Assembly (NCBI RefSeq): GCF_001657485.1
Contig: NZ_LXFU01000027.1
Span: forward strand, 83,569-147,568
Source of the DNA: Rhizobium sp. WYCCWR10014
GTDB lineage: Bacteria > Pseudomonadota > Alphaproteobacteria > Rhizobiales > Rhizobiaceae
Length of the DNA: 64,000 bases
Direction: 5' to 3'
Shown here in pieces: positions 52,145 to 62,290 of the stretch; position 1 is the first letter of the stretch, and the number at the start of each line of letters is the position of its first letter. The translations under genes and the position numbers were made by a program. The notes under the pieces were generated by a model. The model ran no database searches. It was given only the letters and a program-made list of their open reading frames with translations, and had not been told where the DNA came from.

Positions 52145-52525
52145 ATGCAACTGATATCAAAAGCCAAAATCTGGGCGAAGTCACTGAAGCGTGACATCGT
52201 GGCCCTATGGCTTGCCGCCCGTGACGCCCGCGTGCCTTGGCATGCCAAAGCGGTGGCCGGCGCCGTTGCCGCCTATGCGCTTTCGCCCATCGACCTGATC
52301 CCCGATTTCATCCCCATCCTGGGCTATCTCGACGATCTCCTGATCGTGCCGCTCGGTATCATGCTGGCGATCCGGCTCGTGCCGGTGGAGGTGATGAACG
52401 AGCTTCGTACGGAGGCGACAAGGCGCATCGAGCGTCCCTCCAGTCGGGCCGGACTGATCTTCATCCTTGCCGTCTGGCTCATCTGCATCATCTTCCTGGC
52501 TCTGGCACTGCGGAAGCTAGCCTGA
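52145..52525 (+). CDS. YkvA-family (DUF1232) small membrane protein
   Basis: The 126-aa protein contains the DUF1232 signature YALSPIDLIPDFIPILGYLD (about 49-68) and a C-terminal TM helix (LIFILAVWLICIIFLALAL). The family is widespread and of unknown function, often membrane-associated. It is 23 bp upstream of the LprI-like gene on the same strand. Confidence 0.8.
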   Translation: MQLISKAKIWAKSLKRDIVALWLAARDARVPWHAKAVAGAVAAYALSPIDLIPDFIPILGYLDDLLIVPLGIMLAIRLVPVEVMNELRTEATRRIERPSSRAGLIFILAVWLICIIFLALALRKLA

Positions 52526-52548
52526 TCGGCAGCAATAGGAACATATGA

Positions 52549-52902
52549 ATGATCACGACAAGAACGACGACAGCGGCCCTCGGCTTTGCGATCCTGCTCC
52601 TTGCATCGAACCTGGCACAGGCAGCAAGCTTCGATTGCGATGCGAAAGAATTGAAGGCGGATGAAAAAGCGATCTGCGACAACCGCGCGCTCAACGACGC
52701 CGACGTGAAGATGGCAACCACGTTCGAACTGCTCTCCGGCCTGCTGGCGATGGGCTCGCGCGGAACATTGCAGGACGAGCAGACGGCCTGGCTGAAGAAA
52801 CGGCAGGAATGCGGGGCGGATGTGGCCTGTATCAAGGCTGTCTATGACGAGCGGCTGAAGCAGCTCGGCGAGACCTATAAAAACATCAACCGGCCGCTTT
52901 GA
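52549..52902 (+). CDS. LprI-like (DUF1311) exported protein
   Basis: The 117-aa protein has a signal peptide (ending AQAASF) and a Cys-containing helical domain (ASFDCDAKELKADEKAIC, then WLKKRQECGADVACI) like the lysozyme-inhibitor LprI N-terminal region. Four Cys probably form two disulfides. It is likely periplasmic and may protect against host or predator lysozyme; that role is inferred. A near-perfect inverted repeat spans its stop codon. Confidence 0.75.
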   Translation: MITTRTTTAALGFAILLLASNLAQAASFDCDAKELKADEKAICDNRALNDADVKMATTFELLSGLLAMGSRGTLQDEQTAWLKKRQECGADVACIKAVYDERLKQLGETYKNINRPL

Positions 52903-52908
52903 AAGCGA

Positions 52909-52962
52909 CCGGTCGGTAGCGCAGCTGACTCTTAGTCAGCGGGTCTTAGGTGCGATGACCTA
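52909..52962 (+). other. tRNA-Lys(CTT)-like remnant
   Basis: The stretch GGTAGCGCAGCTGACTCTT followed by AGTCAGCGGGTC corresponds to the D-loop end, anticodon arm and variable loop of a bacterial tRNA-Lys; the 7-nt loop carries CTT. TTAGGTGCGATGACC then resembles a damaged T-arm. The acceptor stem and 5' D-stem are missing, so it is not a working tRNA. It sits between convergent genes and may be an old integration scar or a retained RNA 3' end. Confidence 0.5.
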
Positions 52963-54798
52963 CCGCGCGTTCAGATCCCGCACGGCGCCGCGGTCCGCAC
53001 TCGTTGCGAAGGCGGCGTAGGCCTTCAGCGCGGTCGTGACGTTGCGCTTGCGCACTTCTGTGGGATACCAGCCCTTGGCGTCCTGCTCGGTGCGGCGGGC
53101 GGCTAGTTCGGCTTCGCTGACACGCAGGCTGATCGTGCGGTTCGGGATGTCGATGTCGATCATGTCACCTTCGCACACCAGGCCGATCGTGCCGCCATTT
53201 GCCGCTTCCGGCGAGGCATGGCCGATCGAGAGGCCGGAGGTGCCACCGGAGAAGCGGCCGTCGGTGATCAGCGCGCAGGCCTTGCCGAGGCCCTTCGACT
53301 TCAGATAGCTCGTCGGATAGAGCATTTCCTGCATGCCCGGGCCGCCCTTCGGGCCTTCGTAGCGGATGACGACGACGTCGCCGGCCTTGACCTCGTTGGC
53401 AAGGATCGCCTTGACGGAGGCATCCTGGCTTTCGAAGACGCGGGCGGGGCCGGAGAATTTCAGGATCGATTCATCGACGCCGGCGGTCTTGACGATGCAG
53501 CCGTCGACCGCGAGGTTGCCCTTGAGCACGGCAAGGCCACCATCCTTGGAGAAGGGATGTTCGACCGAGCGGATGACGCCGTTTTCGCGGTCGGTGTCGA
53601 GTTCGTCCCAGCGGGCCTCCTGGCTGAAGGCGACCTGGGTGGGAATGCCACCCGGAGCGGCACGATAGAATTTACGGACAGTTTCGCTGTTGGTGCGGGT
53701 GATATCCCAACGATCAATCGCGTCGCCCAGCGTCTCGGCATGCACGGTCGGGCAATCGCGGTTCAAGAGACCGCCCTTGTCGAGTTCGCCGAGGATCGAC
53801 ATGATGCCGCCGGCGCGGTGGACATCCTCCATGTGAACATCGCTCTTGGCGGGGGCGACCTTCGACAGGCACGGCACCCGGCGCGACAGCGCATCGATAT
53901 CGGCCATGGTGAAATCGACCTCGCCTTCATGGGCGGCAGCAAGGATGTGCAGCACCGTATTGGTCGAGCCGCCCATGGCGATATCGAGCGTCATGGCATT
54001 CTCAAACGCCTGTTTGGAAGCGATGATGCGCGGCAGCGCCTTGACGTCGTCCTGCTCGTAATAGCGGCGGGCGAGATCGACGATCAGGTGGCCGGCCTCG
54101 ACGAAGAGGCGCTTGCGGTCGGCGTGGGTGGCAAGCGTCGAGCCATTGCCGGGCAGCGACAGGCCGAGCGCTTCGGTCAGGCAGTTCATCGAATTGGCGG
54201 TGAACATGCCGGAGCACGAGCCGCAGGTCGGACAGGCCGAGCGTTCGATGGTCTGGACGTCCTCGTCGCTGATCTTGTCATCGGCTGCGGCGACCATGGC
54301 ATCGACGAGGTCGAGCGCATGCGTCTTGCCGTGCAGCACGACCTTGCCGGCTTCCATTGGACCGCCCGAGACGAAGACGGTCGGGATATTGAGCCGCAGC
54401 GACGCCATCAGCATGCCGGGGGTGATCTTGTCGCAGTTGGAAATGCAGACCATGGCGTCAGCGCAATGGGCATTGACCATGTATTCGACGCTGTCGGCGA
54501 TGAGTTCGCGTGAGGGCAGCGAATAGAGCATGCCGTCATGGCCCATGGCGATGCCGTCATCGACGGCGATCGTGTTGAATTCCTTGGCGACACCGCCAGC
54601 CGCCTCGATCTCGCGGGCAACGAGCTGGCCAAGGTCCTTCAGGTGTACGTGGCCGGGCACGAACTGGGTGAAGGAATTCACCACCGCGATGATCGGCTTG
54701 CCGAAATCCGAATCCTTCATGCCCGTGGCGCGCCAAAGGCCGCGGGCGCCCGCCATGTTGCGGCCATGGGTCGTGGTTCTGGAACGGTAAACTGGCAT
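52960..54798 (-). CDS. ilvD: Dihydroxy-acid dehydratase
   Basis: The 612-aa Fe-S enzyme dehydrates 2,3-dihydroxy-isovalerate and -methylvalerate in valine, leucine and isoleucine synthesis. Cluster Cys residues lie in [13 protein letters not shown] and [16 protein letters not shown]. The start [10 protein letters not shown] at 54798 follows GAGGAAGACACC; the open frame extends 23 codons further without support. The length matches the family. Confidence 0.95.
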   Translation of the reverse strand: MPVYRSRTTTHGRNMAGARGLWRATGMKDSDFGKPIIAVVNSFTQFVPGHVHLKDLGQLVAREIEAAGGVAKEFNTIAVDDGIAMGHDGMLYSLPSRELIADSVEYMVNAHCADAMVCISNCDKITPGMLMASLRLNIPTVFVSGGPMEAGKVVLHGKTHALDLVDAMVAAADDKISDEDVQTIERSACPTCGSCSGMFTANSMNCLTEALGLSLPGNGSTLATHADRKRLFVEAGHLIVDLARRYYEQDDVKALPRIIASKQAFENAMTLDIAMGGSTNTVLHILAAAHEGEVDFTMADIDALSRRVPCLSKVAPAKSDVHMEDVHRAGGIMSILGELDKGGLLNRDCPTVHAETLGDAIDRWDITRTNSETVRKFYRAAPGGIPTQVAFSQEARWDELDTDRENGVIRSVEHPFSKDGGLAVLKGNLAVDGCIVKTAGVDESILKFSGPARVFESQDASVKAILANEVKAGDVVVIRYEGPKGGPGMQEMLYPTSYLKSKGLGKACALITDGRFSGGTSGLSIGHASPEAANGGTIGLVCEGDMIDIDIPNRTISLRVSEAELAARRTEQDAKGWYPTEVRKRNVTTALKAYAAFATSADRGAVRDLNAR

Positions 54799-55133
54799 CG
54801 GTGTCTTCCTCAACGTGGCGGAATTATCAGGCGAAGCTGGGCGGCATGGAGCCTGCGGGCCGGGCAAACGCTGCTTTTTGGAATTGTCCTAATCCAATCG
54901 ACGGGGGCTGTCACTACCGTCAAGGCCAAATCCGGTACGCCATGGGCCGAGCGCCATAAGGCCCATCGATCATATACGGTACGGCGCGACGTTTCGTTAC
55001 AGCCTATTCCATCACGGCCGAACACAAAAAATTGGCTTCCCGTCGGTAATATTCAAGGCTTAGACACTCATCCGAATATGCGGGCGGTTCGTTTAAGGAC
55101 TATATTGCAGAAATCCGCCAAGGAGATTTCGAC
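54799..55133. other. Divergent intergenic region, 335 bp
   Basis: This region lies between ilvD and msrP and should contain both promoters. I see no convincing -35/-10 pair, attenuator leader peptide or hairpin that I would call, and no supported gene. Confidence 0.4.
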
Positions 55134-56081
55134 ATGCCAACCTATCGCCCGCCGAAGATCGCGTCATCGGAGATCACGCCGCGTCAGGTCTATGTGCGCC
55201 GCCGCGAATTCCTCGGCGCGGCAGCGCTTGGCGCCATGGCGCTCTACAGCGGCGGCAAGGCGAGTGCTGCGGCCCTCTCCGCCGTCGAGAGCAAGTACAA
55301 GGTCGACGAGAAACCGACGCCGATCAAGGATGTCACGACCTACAATAATTTCTATGAGTTCGGCCTCGATAAGGGCGATCCTGCAGCTCTTTCCGGCGAT
55401 TTCAAGCCGCTGCCCTGGACGATCAAGGTCGACGGCATGGTCAACAAGCCAGGCACCTTCGACCTCGAGGCGCTGATGAAGGAATTCCCGATCGAGGAGC
55501 GCACCTATCGGATGCGCTGCGTCGAGGCCTGGTCGATGGTCATCCCCTGGGACGGCTTTCCGCTGGCTTCGCTGCTCGACAAGGTGGAGCCGCTCGGCAG
55601 CGCCAAATACGTCGCCTTCGAAACCGTCGTGCGGCCAGAGGAGATGCCTGGGCAGAAGGGTTTCTTCCAGTCGCTCGACTGGCCCTATGTCGAGGGTCTG
55701 CGCCTGGATGAGGCGCGCCATCCGCTGACGCTGCTGGCCGTCGGGCTCTATGGCGAAACGCTACCGAACCAGAACGGTGCGCCGATCCGCCTCGTCGTGC
55801 CGTGGAAATACGGCTTCAAGGGCATCAAGTCGATCGTCAGGATCACGCTCACCGACCAGCAACCTAAGAACACCTGGCAGGTCACCAACTCGCAGGAGTA
55901 TGGCTTCTACGCCAACGTCAATCCAGCGGTCGACCATCCGCGCTGGAGCCAGGCCAGCGAACGGCGCATCGGTGAGAGCGGCTTCTTCGGCGCGAGCCGC
56001 CATCCCACCCTGCCCTTCAACGGCTATGCCGACGAAGTGGCAAGCCTTTATGCCGGCATGGACCTGAAGGCGAATTTCTGA
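55134..56081 (+). CDS. msrP: Protein-methionine-sulfoxide reductase, molybdopterin subunit
   Basis: The 315-aa protein (YedY) has a twin-arginine leader ([19 protein letters not shown], about 19-37). The sulfite-oxidase-like Mo-cofactor domain has the metal-ligating Cys in [13 protein letters not shown]. It repairs oxidised methionine in periplasmic proteins. AAGGAGATTTCGAC precedes the ATG. Its stop overlaps the msrQ start by one base (TGATG). Confidence 0.93.
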   Translation: MPTYRPPKIASSEITPRQVYVRRREFLGAAALGAMALYSGGKASAAALSAVESKYKVDEKPTPIKDVTTYNNFYEFGLDKGDPAALSGDFKPLPWTIKVDGMVNKPGTFDLEALMKEFPIEERTYRMRCVEAWSMVIPWDGFPLASLLDKVEPLGSAKYVAFETVVRPEEMPGQKGFFQSLDWPYVEGLRLDEARHPLTLLAVGLYGETLPNQNGAPIRLVVPWKYGFKGIKSIVRITLTDQQPKNTWQVTNSQEYGFYANVNPAVDHPRWSQASERRIGESGFFGASRHPTLPFNGYADEVASLYAGMDLKANF

Positions 56082-56737
56082 TGGCGGAACTGTCGCTCGC
56101 CATCCCGAAGCGCTGGCAGCCCGCCTCCGTCTGGCTGCTTTATGTCGTCGGGCTCGTGCCTGCGGCCTGGACTTTCTATCTCGGCGCGACCGATCAGCTC
56201 GGCGCCGATCCGGTCAAGACCTTCGAGCTTTTCCTCGGCATCTGGACGATCCGTTTTCTGATCCTGACCCTTGCCGTTTCCCCTGCCCGCGAGCTCTTCG
56301 GCTGGAACTATCTGCGCTATCGCCGCGCCCTCGGCCTGTTGACCTTCTATTACGCGCTGATGCATTTCACCGTCTACATGGTGCTCGACCAGGCGATGGA
56401 TATTGCCGCCGTCATCAACGACGTGCTGAAGCGCCCCTTCATCATGTTCGGCATGGCCGGGCTTGCGATGCTCATTCCGCTGGCGCTGACATCCAACAAT
56501 CTCTCGATCCGCCGCCTCGGCAAGAACTGGATCTGGCTGCATCGCCTCGTCTATATCATCGCCGCCTGCGGGGCGTTGCACTTCGCGCTCTCGACCAAGA
56601 TCCTCGACCTCGAGCAATATATCTATGTCGGGCTGATCATCGCGCTGATCCTCTACCGCTCCTACCGGCCGATCGCACGCAACAGGCAGAAGGGCAAAGG
56701 GCGGACGCGCAATCGCGCCGTGGCGTCTGTTTCGTGA
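56081..56737 (+). CDS. msrQ: MsrQ haem-binding membrane subunit
   Basis: The 218-aa inner-membrane protein (YedZ) has about six TM helices in a ferric-reductase-like fold. Likely haem His ligands lie in YALMHFTVYM, WLHRLVYII and ALHFAL. It passes electrons to MsrP in the periplasm and is coupled to it by an overlapping start. Confidence 0.92.
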   Translation: MAELSLAIPKRWQPASVWLLYVVGLVPAAWTFYLGATDQLGADPVKTFELFLGIWTIRFLILTLAVSPARELFGWNYLRYRRALGLLTFYYALMHFTVYMVLDQAMDIAAVINDVLKRPFIMFGMAGLAMLIPLALTSNNLSIRRLGKNWIWLHRLVYIIAACGALHFALSTKILDLEQYIYVGLIIALILYRSYRPIARNRQKGKGRTRNRAVASVS

Positions 56738-56747
56738 GACGGCAGGT

Positions 56748-57170
56748 TTAGCGGCGAGGACGCAACTCAGTCCGGTGTGCCGGATCGAGGGCGCAGGCCG
56801 CGGCTATGCCGATTGCATAAGCCAGCATGTTCCAAAGCGAAAATACGCGGCCAAGCAGCAGCGCGCCTGTCGTGGTCAGCCGAAACGCGTCGAGCCAAGG
56901 CGTGTGATAGAGCCGGAACAATTCCACTGAGATCGCTATGAACAGCGCTGTGACAGCAATTGCTGCCGGCCGTGACCTTGCGACAAAGAGCGCCACGAGG
57001 AGATAGACCATCGCTCCCCAGAGTGCCGATCCACCATATTTGACGACGGTGAAAGGCGGATCGGCCGCATAACCAAACCGTCTGAGCGTCAGCCCGAGCG
57101 CAATAACCGCAAGCAGGGCTGCGAGACGGAGGAACTGCGCTCGAGAGCGAGTTTCAAAGATTTCACGCAA
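56748..57170 (-). CDS. DUF2809-family membrane protein
   Basis: The domain is clear: RLAALLAVIALGLTLRR starts the first TM helix, KYGGSALWGAMVYLLVAL the second, and LFRLYHTPWLDAFRLTTTGALLLG is the family signature. About four TM helices are present. There is no ATG after the rplQ terminator, so I place the start at TTG 57170 (after a GGGCAGGGT); GTG 57191 is an alternative. The function is unknown. Confidence 0.65.
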   Translation of the reverse strand: MREIFETRSRAQFLRLAALLAVIALGLTLRRFGYAADPPFTVVKYGGSALWGAMVYLLVALFVARSRPAAIAVTALFIAISVELFRLYHTPWLDAFRLTTTGALLLGRVFSLWNMLAYAIGIAAACALDPAHRTELRPRR

Positions 57171-57239
57171 ATGACCCTGCCCTATCTGCACCTCAGCCAG
57201 TTGAACGGCTGATCTGAAACGACGCGCGGCGCTGTCGTG

Positions 57240-57277
57240 TACAAACAAAAACAGCCGGGCTTCGCAGCCCGGCTGTT
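57240..57277 (-). terminator. Intrinsic terminator of the spc/alpha ribosomal operon
   Basis: AACAGCCGGGCT (57250-57261) and AGCCCGGCTGTT (57266-57277) form a perfect 12-bp stem with a 4-nt loop, 24 bp after the rplQ stop. On the minus strand the stem is followed by a T-rich tract (TTTTGTTTGT). Confidence 0.88.
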
Positions 57278-57300
57278 CTGTTTCCGCCGGAGCGGAAGAC

Positions 57301-57723
57301 CTAAGCGGCGACGGCCTGCTCTTCGGCAGCGACGCGGGCCTTGTCGGCTGCACCCTTTGCATAGGCATCGCGATCCACAAATTCGATCACAGCCATGGCG
57401 GCATTGTCGCCCTGGCGGAAGCCGGCCTTCATGATGCGCAGGTAGCCGCCGTTGCGGGTGGCGTAGCGCGTTGCGATCGTGTCGAACAGCTTCGAGACGA
57501 CAGCCGCATCGCGGATCTGCGAGATCGCCTGACGGCGAGCATGCAGGTCGCCGCGCTTGCCGAGCGTGACGAGCTTCTCGACGATCGGACGGATTTCCTT
57601 GGCCTTCGGCAGGGTCGTGACGATCTGCTCGTGGGTAATCAGCGAAGCCGCCATGTTGGCGAACATCGCCTTGCGGTGGCTTGCAGTTCTATTCAGCTTG
57701 CGGCCGGCTTTACCATGGCGCAT
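57301..57723 (-). CDS. rplQ: 50S ribosomal protein L17
   Basis: The 140-aa protein starts [20 protein letters not shown], the universal L17 N-terminus, and has a normal alphaproteobacterial length with an Ala-rich tail. L17 binds 23S rRNA domain III near the exit tunnel. It is the last gene of the ribosomal unit, 123 bp after rpoA, and is followed by a strong terminator. Confidence 0.97.
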   Translation of the reverse strand: MRHGKAGRKLNRTASHRKAMFANMAASLITHEQIVTTLPKAKEIRPIVEKLVTLGKRGDLHARRQAISQIRDAAVVSKLFDTIATRYATRNGGYLRIMKAGFRQGDNAAMAVIEFVDRDAYAKGAADKARVAAEEQAVAA

Positions 57724-57813
57724 TGCTATTCTCCTTTAATGCAGGTGCCCTTACGCTAAGTGGGCCTGCCGTTTCCTGGCACATGCAGGCGATCGGCCTG
57801 CTGTTTGACGGGG

Positions 57814-57839
57814 AAAGGCAGCCGAAAGAGCCTGCCTTT
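57814..57839. promoter_or_regulatory. Hairpin in the rpoA-rplQ spacer, terminator-like on the plus strand
   Basis: AAAGGCAG (57814-57821) and CTGCCTTT (57832-57839) pair around a 10-nt loop. On the plus strand a TTTTGTTTTTT tract follows, giving the form of an intrinsic terminator for transcription running against the operon. On the minus strand it is preceded, not followed, by the U/A tract. Confidence 0.5.
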
Positions 57840-57846
57840 TGTTTTT

Positions 57847-58857
57847 TCAGTATTGGTCTTCGTAACGCTTGGCGAGATCTTCGATGTTCTCGGGCGGCCA
57901 TGCCGGCACTTCCATGCCGAGGTGCAGGCCCATGGAAGCGAGAACTTCCTTGATTTCGTTCAGCGACTTGCGACCAAAATTCGGTGTGCGGAGCATTTCT
58001 GCTTCGGTCTTCTGAATGAGGTCGCCGATGTAGACGATGTTGTCGTTCTTCAGGCAGTTTGCCGAACGGACCGACAGTTCGAGTTCGTCCACCTTCTTCA
58101 GGAGAGCCGGGTTGAAAGCGAGTTCGGTGACTGCTTCCTCTTCGGTTTCCTTCTGCGGCTCGTCGAAGTTGACGAAGACGCCAAGCTGATCCTGGAGGAT
58201 GCGCGCCGCAAAAGCGACGGCGTCTTCGCCGGTGATCGAGCCATCGGTTTCGATGGTCATGTTCAGCTTGTCGTAGTCGAGAACCTGTCCTTCGCGGGTA
58301 TTTTCAACCTTGTAGGACACCTTCTTGACCGGCGAATAGAGGCTGTCGACCGGGATAAGACCGATCGGAGCATCTTCCGCACGATTGCGTTCGGCCGGAA
58401 CGTACCCCTTGCCGTTGTTGACGGTGAATTCCATGCGGATCTCGGCGCCCTCGTCGAGCGTGCAGATGACATGCTCGGGGTTGAGGATTTCGATATCGCC
58501 GACCGTCTGAATGTCGCCAGCCGTGACAACGCCCGGGCCCTGCTTACGCACGACCATGCGCTTTGCATCATCGCCATCCATCTTGATGGCGATTTCCTTG
58601 ATATTGAGCACGATGTCCGTCACGTCTTCGCGGACGCCCGGAATCGAGGAGAATTCATGCAGCACGCCATCGATCTGCACCGCCGTGACGGCAGCACCGC
58701 GCAGCGAGGAGAGCAGAACGCGGCGAAGCGCGTTGCCGAGGGTGAGGCCGAAGCCGCGCTCCAGCGGTTCGGCAACAAGCGTCGCCCTGGTGCGCGAGCT
58801 CGAAGAGAACTCCACCTTGTTCGGCTTGATCAGTTCCTGCCAGTTCTTCTGAATCAT
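57847..58857 (-). CDS. rpoA: RNA polymerase subunit alpha
   Basis: The 336-aa subunit has the N-terminal dimerisation/assembly domain ([21 protein letters not shown], split by the usual helix) and a linker. The C-terminal domain, with [16 protein letters not shown] and [12 protein letters not shown], contacts UP elements and activators. The length is standard. It lies between rpsK and rplQ, as in other alphaproteobacteria. Confidence 0.97.
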   Translation of the reverse strand: MIQKNWQELIKPNKVEFSSSSRTRATLVAEPLERGFGLTLGNALRRVLLSSLRGAAVTAVQIDGVLHEFSSIPGVREDVTDIVLNIKEIAIKMDGDDAKRMVVRKQGPGVVTAGDIQTVGDIEILNPEHVICTLDEGAEIRMEFTVNNGKGYVPAERNRAEDAPIGLIPVDSLYSPVKKVSYKVENTREGQVLDYDKLNMTIETDGSITGEDAVAFAARILQDQLGVFVNFDEPQKETEEEAVTELAFNPALLKKVDELELSVRSANCLKNDNIVYIGDLIQKTEAEMLRTPNFGRKSLNEIKEVLASMGLHLGMEVPAWPPENIEDLAKRYEDQY

Positions 58858-58954
58858 GAGTTTGCCTTCCGTTCGTTGCCACCATCCAATCGTGGCAACC
58901 GAGCTTGAAAACCACCGGGAGCGCGCAGGCGCTCACCGGTGACGAGAGCGATGA

Positions 58955-59344
58955 TCAGACGCGGCGCTTCTTGCGCGGACGGCAGCCATTGTGCGGGATC
59001 GGGGTCACGTCGCGGATGGACGTGATCATGAAACCTGCAGCCTGGAGCGCGCGCAGAGCCGATTCACGACCCGAACCCGGACCGCAAACTTCGACTTCCA
59101 GCGACTTCATGCCGTGCTCCTGGGCCTTCTTGGCGCAGTCTTCGGCAGCGATCTGGGCAGCGAACGGGGTCGACTTGCGCGAGCCCTTGAAGCCCTTGGC
59201 GCCAGCCGACGACCAGGCGATCGCATTGCCCTGCGCATCGGTGATGGTGATCATCGTGTTGTTGAAGGTCGAGTTGACGTGAGCGACACCCGACGAGATG
59301 TTCTTGCGCTCGCGACGGCGAACGCGGACGGCTTCCTTAGCCAT
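58955..59344 (-). CDS. rpsK: 30S ribosomal protein S11
   Basis: The 129-aa protein has the conserved [18 protein letters not shown] and the C-terminal [17 protein letters not shown]11 lies on the 30S platform and contacts mRNA near the E site. It lies between rpsM and rpoA. Confidence 0.97.
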   Translation of the reverse strand: MAKEAVRVRRRERKNISSGVAHVNSTFNNTMITITDAQGNAIAWSSAGAKGFKGSRKSTPFAAQIAAEDCAKKAQEHGMKSLEVEVCGPGSGRESALRALQAAGFMITSIRDVTPIPHNGCRPRKKRRV

Positions 59345-59477
59345 GGTATTCCTTTCGTTGATCTCTTCACCGCCGTAATGCCAGCGGCTACACCGGAACG
59401 GCGCCTATATGGTCCCGCTCCAAACTCAAAAGAGGCCGGCGCAGACCGCCAGCCTCCCCACCCCGGTTTCCCGGAAA

Positions 59478-59846
59478 TTACTTCTTCTTGCCAGCGATTG
59501 CCTTTGCCGGACCCTTGCGGGTGCGGGCATTGGTGTGCGTGCGCTGACCGCGAACCGGAAGGCCGCGGCGATGACGCAGGCCGCGGTAGCAGCCGAGGTC
59601 CATCAGCCGCTTGATGTTCATCGCGGTATCGCGACGAAGATCGCCTTCGACCTGATAGTCACGGTCGATGGCTTCGCGGATCTGAAGGACTTCTGCGTCC
59701 GTCAGCTGATGCACACGACGTTCGGCCGGGATACCGACCTTTTCGACGATTTCCCGTGCGAATTTCGGACCGATCCCGTGAATGTAGGTCAACGCGATAA
59801 CAACGCGCTTCGCAGTCGGGATGTTGACGCCAGCGATACGTGCCAC
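59478..59846 (-). CDS. rpsM: 30S ribosomal protein S13
   Basis: The 122-aa protein begins [15 protein letters not shown] after a GTG start at 59846, with AAGGAGAACAGGC upstream; a longer ATG frame (59882) has no family match. The helix-two-turns-helix region and the [19 protein letters not shown] tail are typical. S13 contacts the P-site tRNA and bridges the subunits. Confidence 0.96.
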   Translation of the reverse strand: MARIAGVNIPTAKRVVIALTYIHGIGPKFAREIVEKVGIPAERRVHQLTDAEVLQIREAIDRDYQVEGDLRRDTAMNIKRLMDLGCYRGLRHRRGLPVRGQRTHTNARTRKGPAKAIAGKKK

Positions 59847-60068
59847 GCCTGTTCTCCTTGCATTCCAGTTGCCATCCGGCAAGTGGGCTTCGTTATGCGG
59901 CTCTTGAGAACCGCCCGTTCAGATTTACGTCCGTAACATGTCAAAACGACCGCACCCGGACTTCCCTGGGAAATCCGCGCCGATCGCATGGAATGTCGCG
60001 AGTTGGCGCGGTGTTTAGCGGAATCACTGCTGAAAAGCAACCGTTCCGCCAAGTTTATTTTCAAAGCC

Positions 60069-60719
60069 TTAAAGCTTGGAAAGAATGCTTTCGACCTCGG
60101 CCGTCACCTGATCGATTTCTGCCATGCCGTCCACGGACTTGAGTTTGCCCTTGGCATGGTAATAGCCGATCAGCGGCGAGGTTTCCTTGTAGTAGACCTG
60201 CAGCCGAGCCGTCATGGTCTCCGGGGTGTCATCGGGCCGGCGCTTGAAGTGCGTCGAACCGCACTTGTCGCACACGCCCTCTGCAGCCGGAACCTTGTCG
60301 GTATCGTGATAGACGCTGCCACACTGTGCACAGGAGTAGCGACCGGCAACACGTCGGATCAATTCGTCATCATCGACACGGAATTCAATGACGACGGAGA
60401 GGCCGAGACCCTTTGCCTTGAGCATTGCCTCGGTGGCATCAGCCTGGACGAGCGTCCTGGGGAAGCCGTCGAGAATGAAGCCATTGGCGCAATCGGGTTG
60501 ATCGATGCGCTCGGAAACGATGGCGATAACGATCTCATCCGAGACGAGCTTGCCGGCGTCCATGACCGCCTTCGCGCGCTTGCCGACATCGGTGCCGGCG
60601 TTAACCGCTGCACGCAGCATGTCCCCCGTGGAAAGCTGCGGAATGCCGTGCTTTTCCACGATCCGCTGGGCCTGGGTTCCCTTACCCGCGCCCGGCGGCC
60701 CCAAAAGGATAAGTCTCAT
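60069..60719 (-). CDS. adk: Adenylate kinase with zinc-type LID domain
   Basis: The 216-aa enzyme interconverts ATP and AMP with 2 ADP. The P-loop is GPPGAGKGT (7-15) and the AMP site includes TGDMLR. The LID carries four Cys as CAQCGSVYH and CDKCGSTHF, the zinc-binding form more often seen in Gram-positive bacteria but common in rhizobia. Its ATG overlaps the secY stop by 4 nt. Confidence 0.96.
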   Translation of the reverse strand: MRLILLGPPGAGKGTQAQRIVEKHGIPQLSTGDMLRAAVNAGTDVGKRAKAVMDAGKLVSDEIVIAIVSERIDQPDCANGFILDGFPRTLVQADATEAMLKAKGLGLSVVIEFRVDDDELIRRVAGRYSCAQCGSVYHDTDKVPAAEGVCDKCGSTHFKRRPDDTPETMTARLQVYYKETSPLIGYYHAKGKLKSVDGMAEIDQVTAEVESILSKL

Positions 60720-62056
60720 CGCCCCCTCTTTCCTCCACGCAACTTCGATTTCTTGATCAGGCCTTCGTATTGCTGCGCGATCAGGTGACCCTGGATCTGT
60801 GCAACCGTATCAAGAGTTACGCTAACCACGATCAAAAGCGAAGTCCCACCAAGGGCTAATGGAATGCCGGTTTGCGACACCAATATCTCCGGAAGGATGC
60901 AGACGAAGACGAGATAGAGCGCGCCGATCACCGTGATTCGGGTCAGCACGTAGTCGATATATTCGGCGGTGCGCTCGCCCGGACGGATGCCGGGAATGAA
61001 GCCGCCATGCTTCTTCAGATTGTCGGCCGTGTCCTTCGGATTGAAGACGATGGCCGTATAGAAGAAGGCGAAGAAGGCGATCAGCGCGCCGTACAGCACC
61101 ATGTAGAGCGGCTGGCCATGGCCGAGGGCCGCGACGATCGATGTCGCCCAGGAAGGCATTGCCGTGGTGTTGGCGAAACCCGCGACCGTTGCCGGCAGCA
61201 GCAGCAGCGACGACGCGAAGATTGCCGGAATGACACCTGAAGTGTTGAGCTTCAGCGGCAGGTGCGAGGTATCGCCCTGGAACATCCGATTACCAACCTG
61301 ACGCTTCGGATACTGAATCAGCAGCCGGCGCTGGGCTCGCTCGACGAAGACGATGATGCCGATGACGGCGATCGCGACGATGATGACGAGCAGGATGAGG
61401 AAGGTCGACAGCGCACCGGTGCGGCCGAGTTCGAGCGTGCCGGCAAGAGCTGTAGGAAGGCCGGCGGCGATGCCGGCGAAAATGATCAGCGAGATGCCGT
61501 TGCCGATGCCGCGCGAGGTAATCTGCTCGCCGAGCCACATCAGGAACATCGTGCCGCCCAGCAGCGTCAGAACGGTGGAAACACGGAAGAACCAGCCTGG
61601 CTCGACGACGAGGCCTTGGCCGCTTTCAAGGCCGGCGGCAATGCCATAGGCCTGAAGAGCACCGAGGATGACGGTACCATAGCGGGTATACTGATTGATA
61701 ATCTTACGGCCCTGCTCGCCTTCCTTCTTGAGGTTTTCGAGCGCCGGCACGACCGAGGTCATCAGCTGCACGATGATCGAGGCGGAGATATAGGGCATGA
61801 TGCCGAGCGCGAAGATCGCCATGCGCTGAACAGCGCCGCCCGAGAACATGTTGAAAAGGCCGAGAATGCCGCCTGACTGGCCGCGGAAAGCCTGGGCATA
61901 GGCTTCGGGATTGAGACCCGGAAGCGGAATATGCGTGCCGAGTCGGTAGACGAGGAGAGCTGCCAGTGTGAACCACAAGCGCTTCTTCAAATCCTCGGCT
62001 TTGGCGAAGGTCGAAAAATTGAGGTTGGATGCCAATTGTTCCGCTGCAGAAGCCAT
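60716..62056 (-). CDS. secY: Protein translocase subunit SecY
   Basis: The 446-aa channel protein has ten TM helices, the plug and early motif around [16 protein letters not shown], the conserved cytoplasmic loops ([14 protein letters not shown]) and the C-terminal RGGKRGR. It forms the SecYEG export channel. It follows rplO across 235 bp that contain a terminator-like hairpin, and overlaps adk by 4 nt. Confidence 0.97.
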   Translation of the reverse strand: MASAAEQLASNLNFSTFAKAEDLKKRLWFTLAALLVYRLGTHIPLPGLNPEAYAQAFRGQSGGILGLFNMFSGGAVQRMAIFALGIMPYISASIIVQLMTSVVPALENLKKEGEQGRKIINQYTRYGTVILGALQAYGIAAGLESGQGLVVEPGWFFRVSTVLTLLGGTMFLMWLGEQITSRGIGNGISLIIFAGIAAGLPTALAGTLELGRTGALSTFLILLVIIVAIAVIGIIVFVERAQRRLLIQYPKRQVGNRMFQGDTSHLPLKLNTSGVIPAIFASSLLLLPATVAGFANTTAMPSWATSIVAALGHGQPLYMVLYGALIAFFAFFYTAIVFNPKDTADNLKKHGGFIPGIRPGERTAEYIDYVLTRITVIGALYLVFVCILPEILVSQTGIPLALGGTSLLIVVSVTLDTVAQIQGHLIAQQYEGLIKKSKLRGGKRGR

Positions 62057-62247
62057 GCGTTTCTCCGCGCTACCAATTCCGGCGTCTCTGGGGGACAGAC
62101 CGGACCCGGAATCAGTATGAAATTATTCAAAACCGGGCTCAGGACGGATTGCAACGCAACCCCATGCCTCACCCTTGTTTTCGAGTCTTACCGGCCTGAC
62201 GCGGGCGCGCCAGCCAAGTTTTTGTGAGGCCCACATATGGGAGCAAA

Positions 62248-62276
62248 ATCGCCCGGTGTGAAGCACCCCGGGCGAT
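62248..62276 (-). terminator. Terminator-like hairpin between rplO and secY
   Basis: ATCGCCCGG (62248-62256) and CCGGGCGAT (62268-62276) pair around an 11-nt loop that can itself form GTG/CAC. On the minus strand TTTTGCTCCC follows, a short T-tract. It ends 15 bp after the rplO stop and could reduce read-through into secY-adk-rpsM. Confidence 0.6.
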
Positions 62277-62290
62277 ATATCATCAGATTA

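Noticed and set aside
53218..54513. 431-codon plus-strand frame opposite ilvD
   Set aside because: An antisense shadow of a highly conserved gene, with no domain signature.
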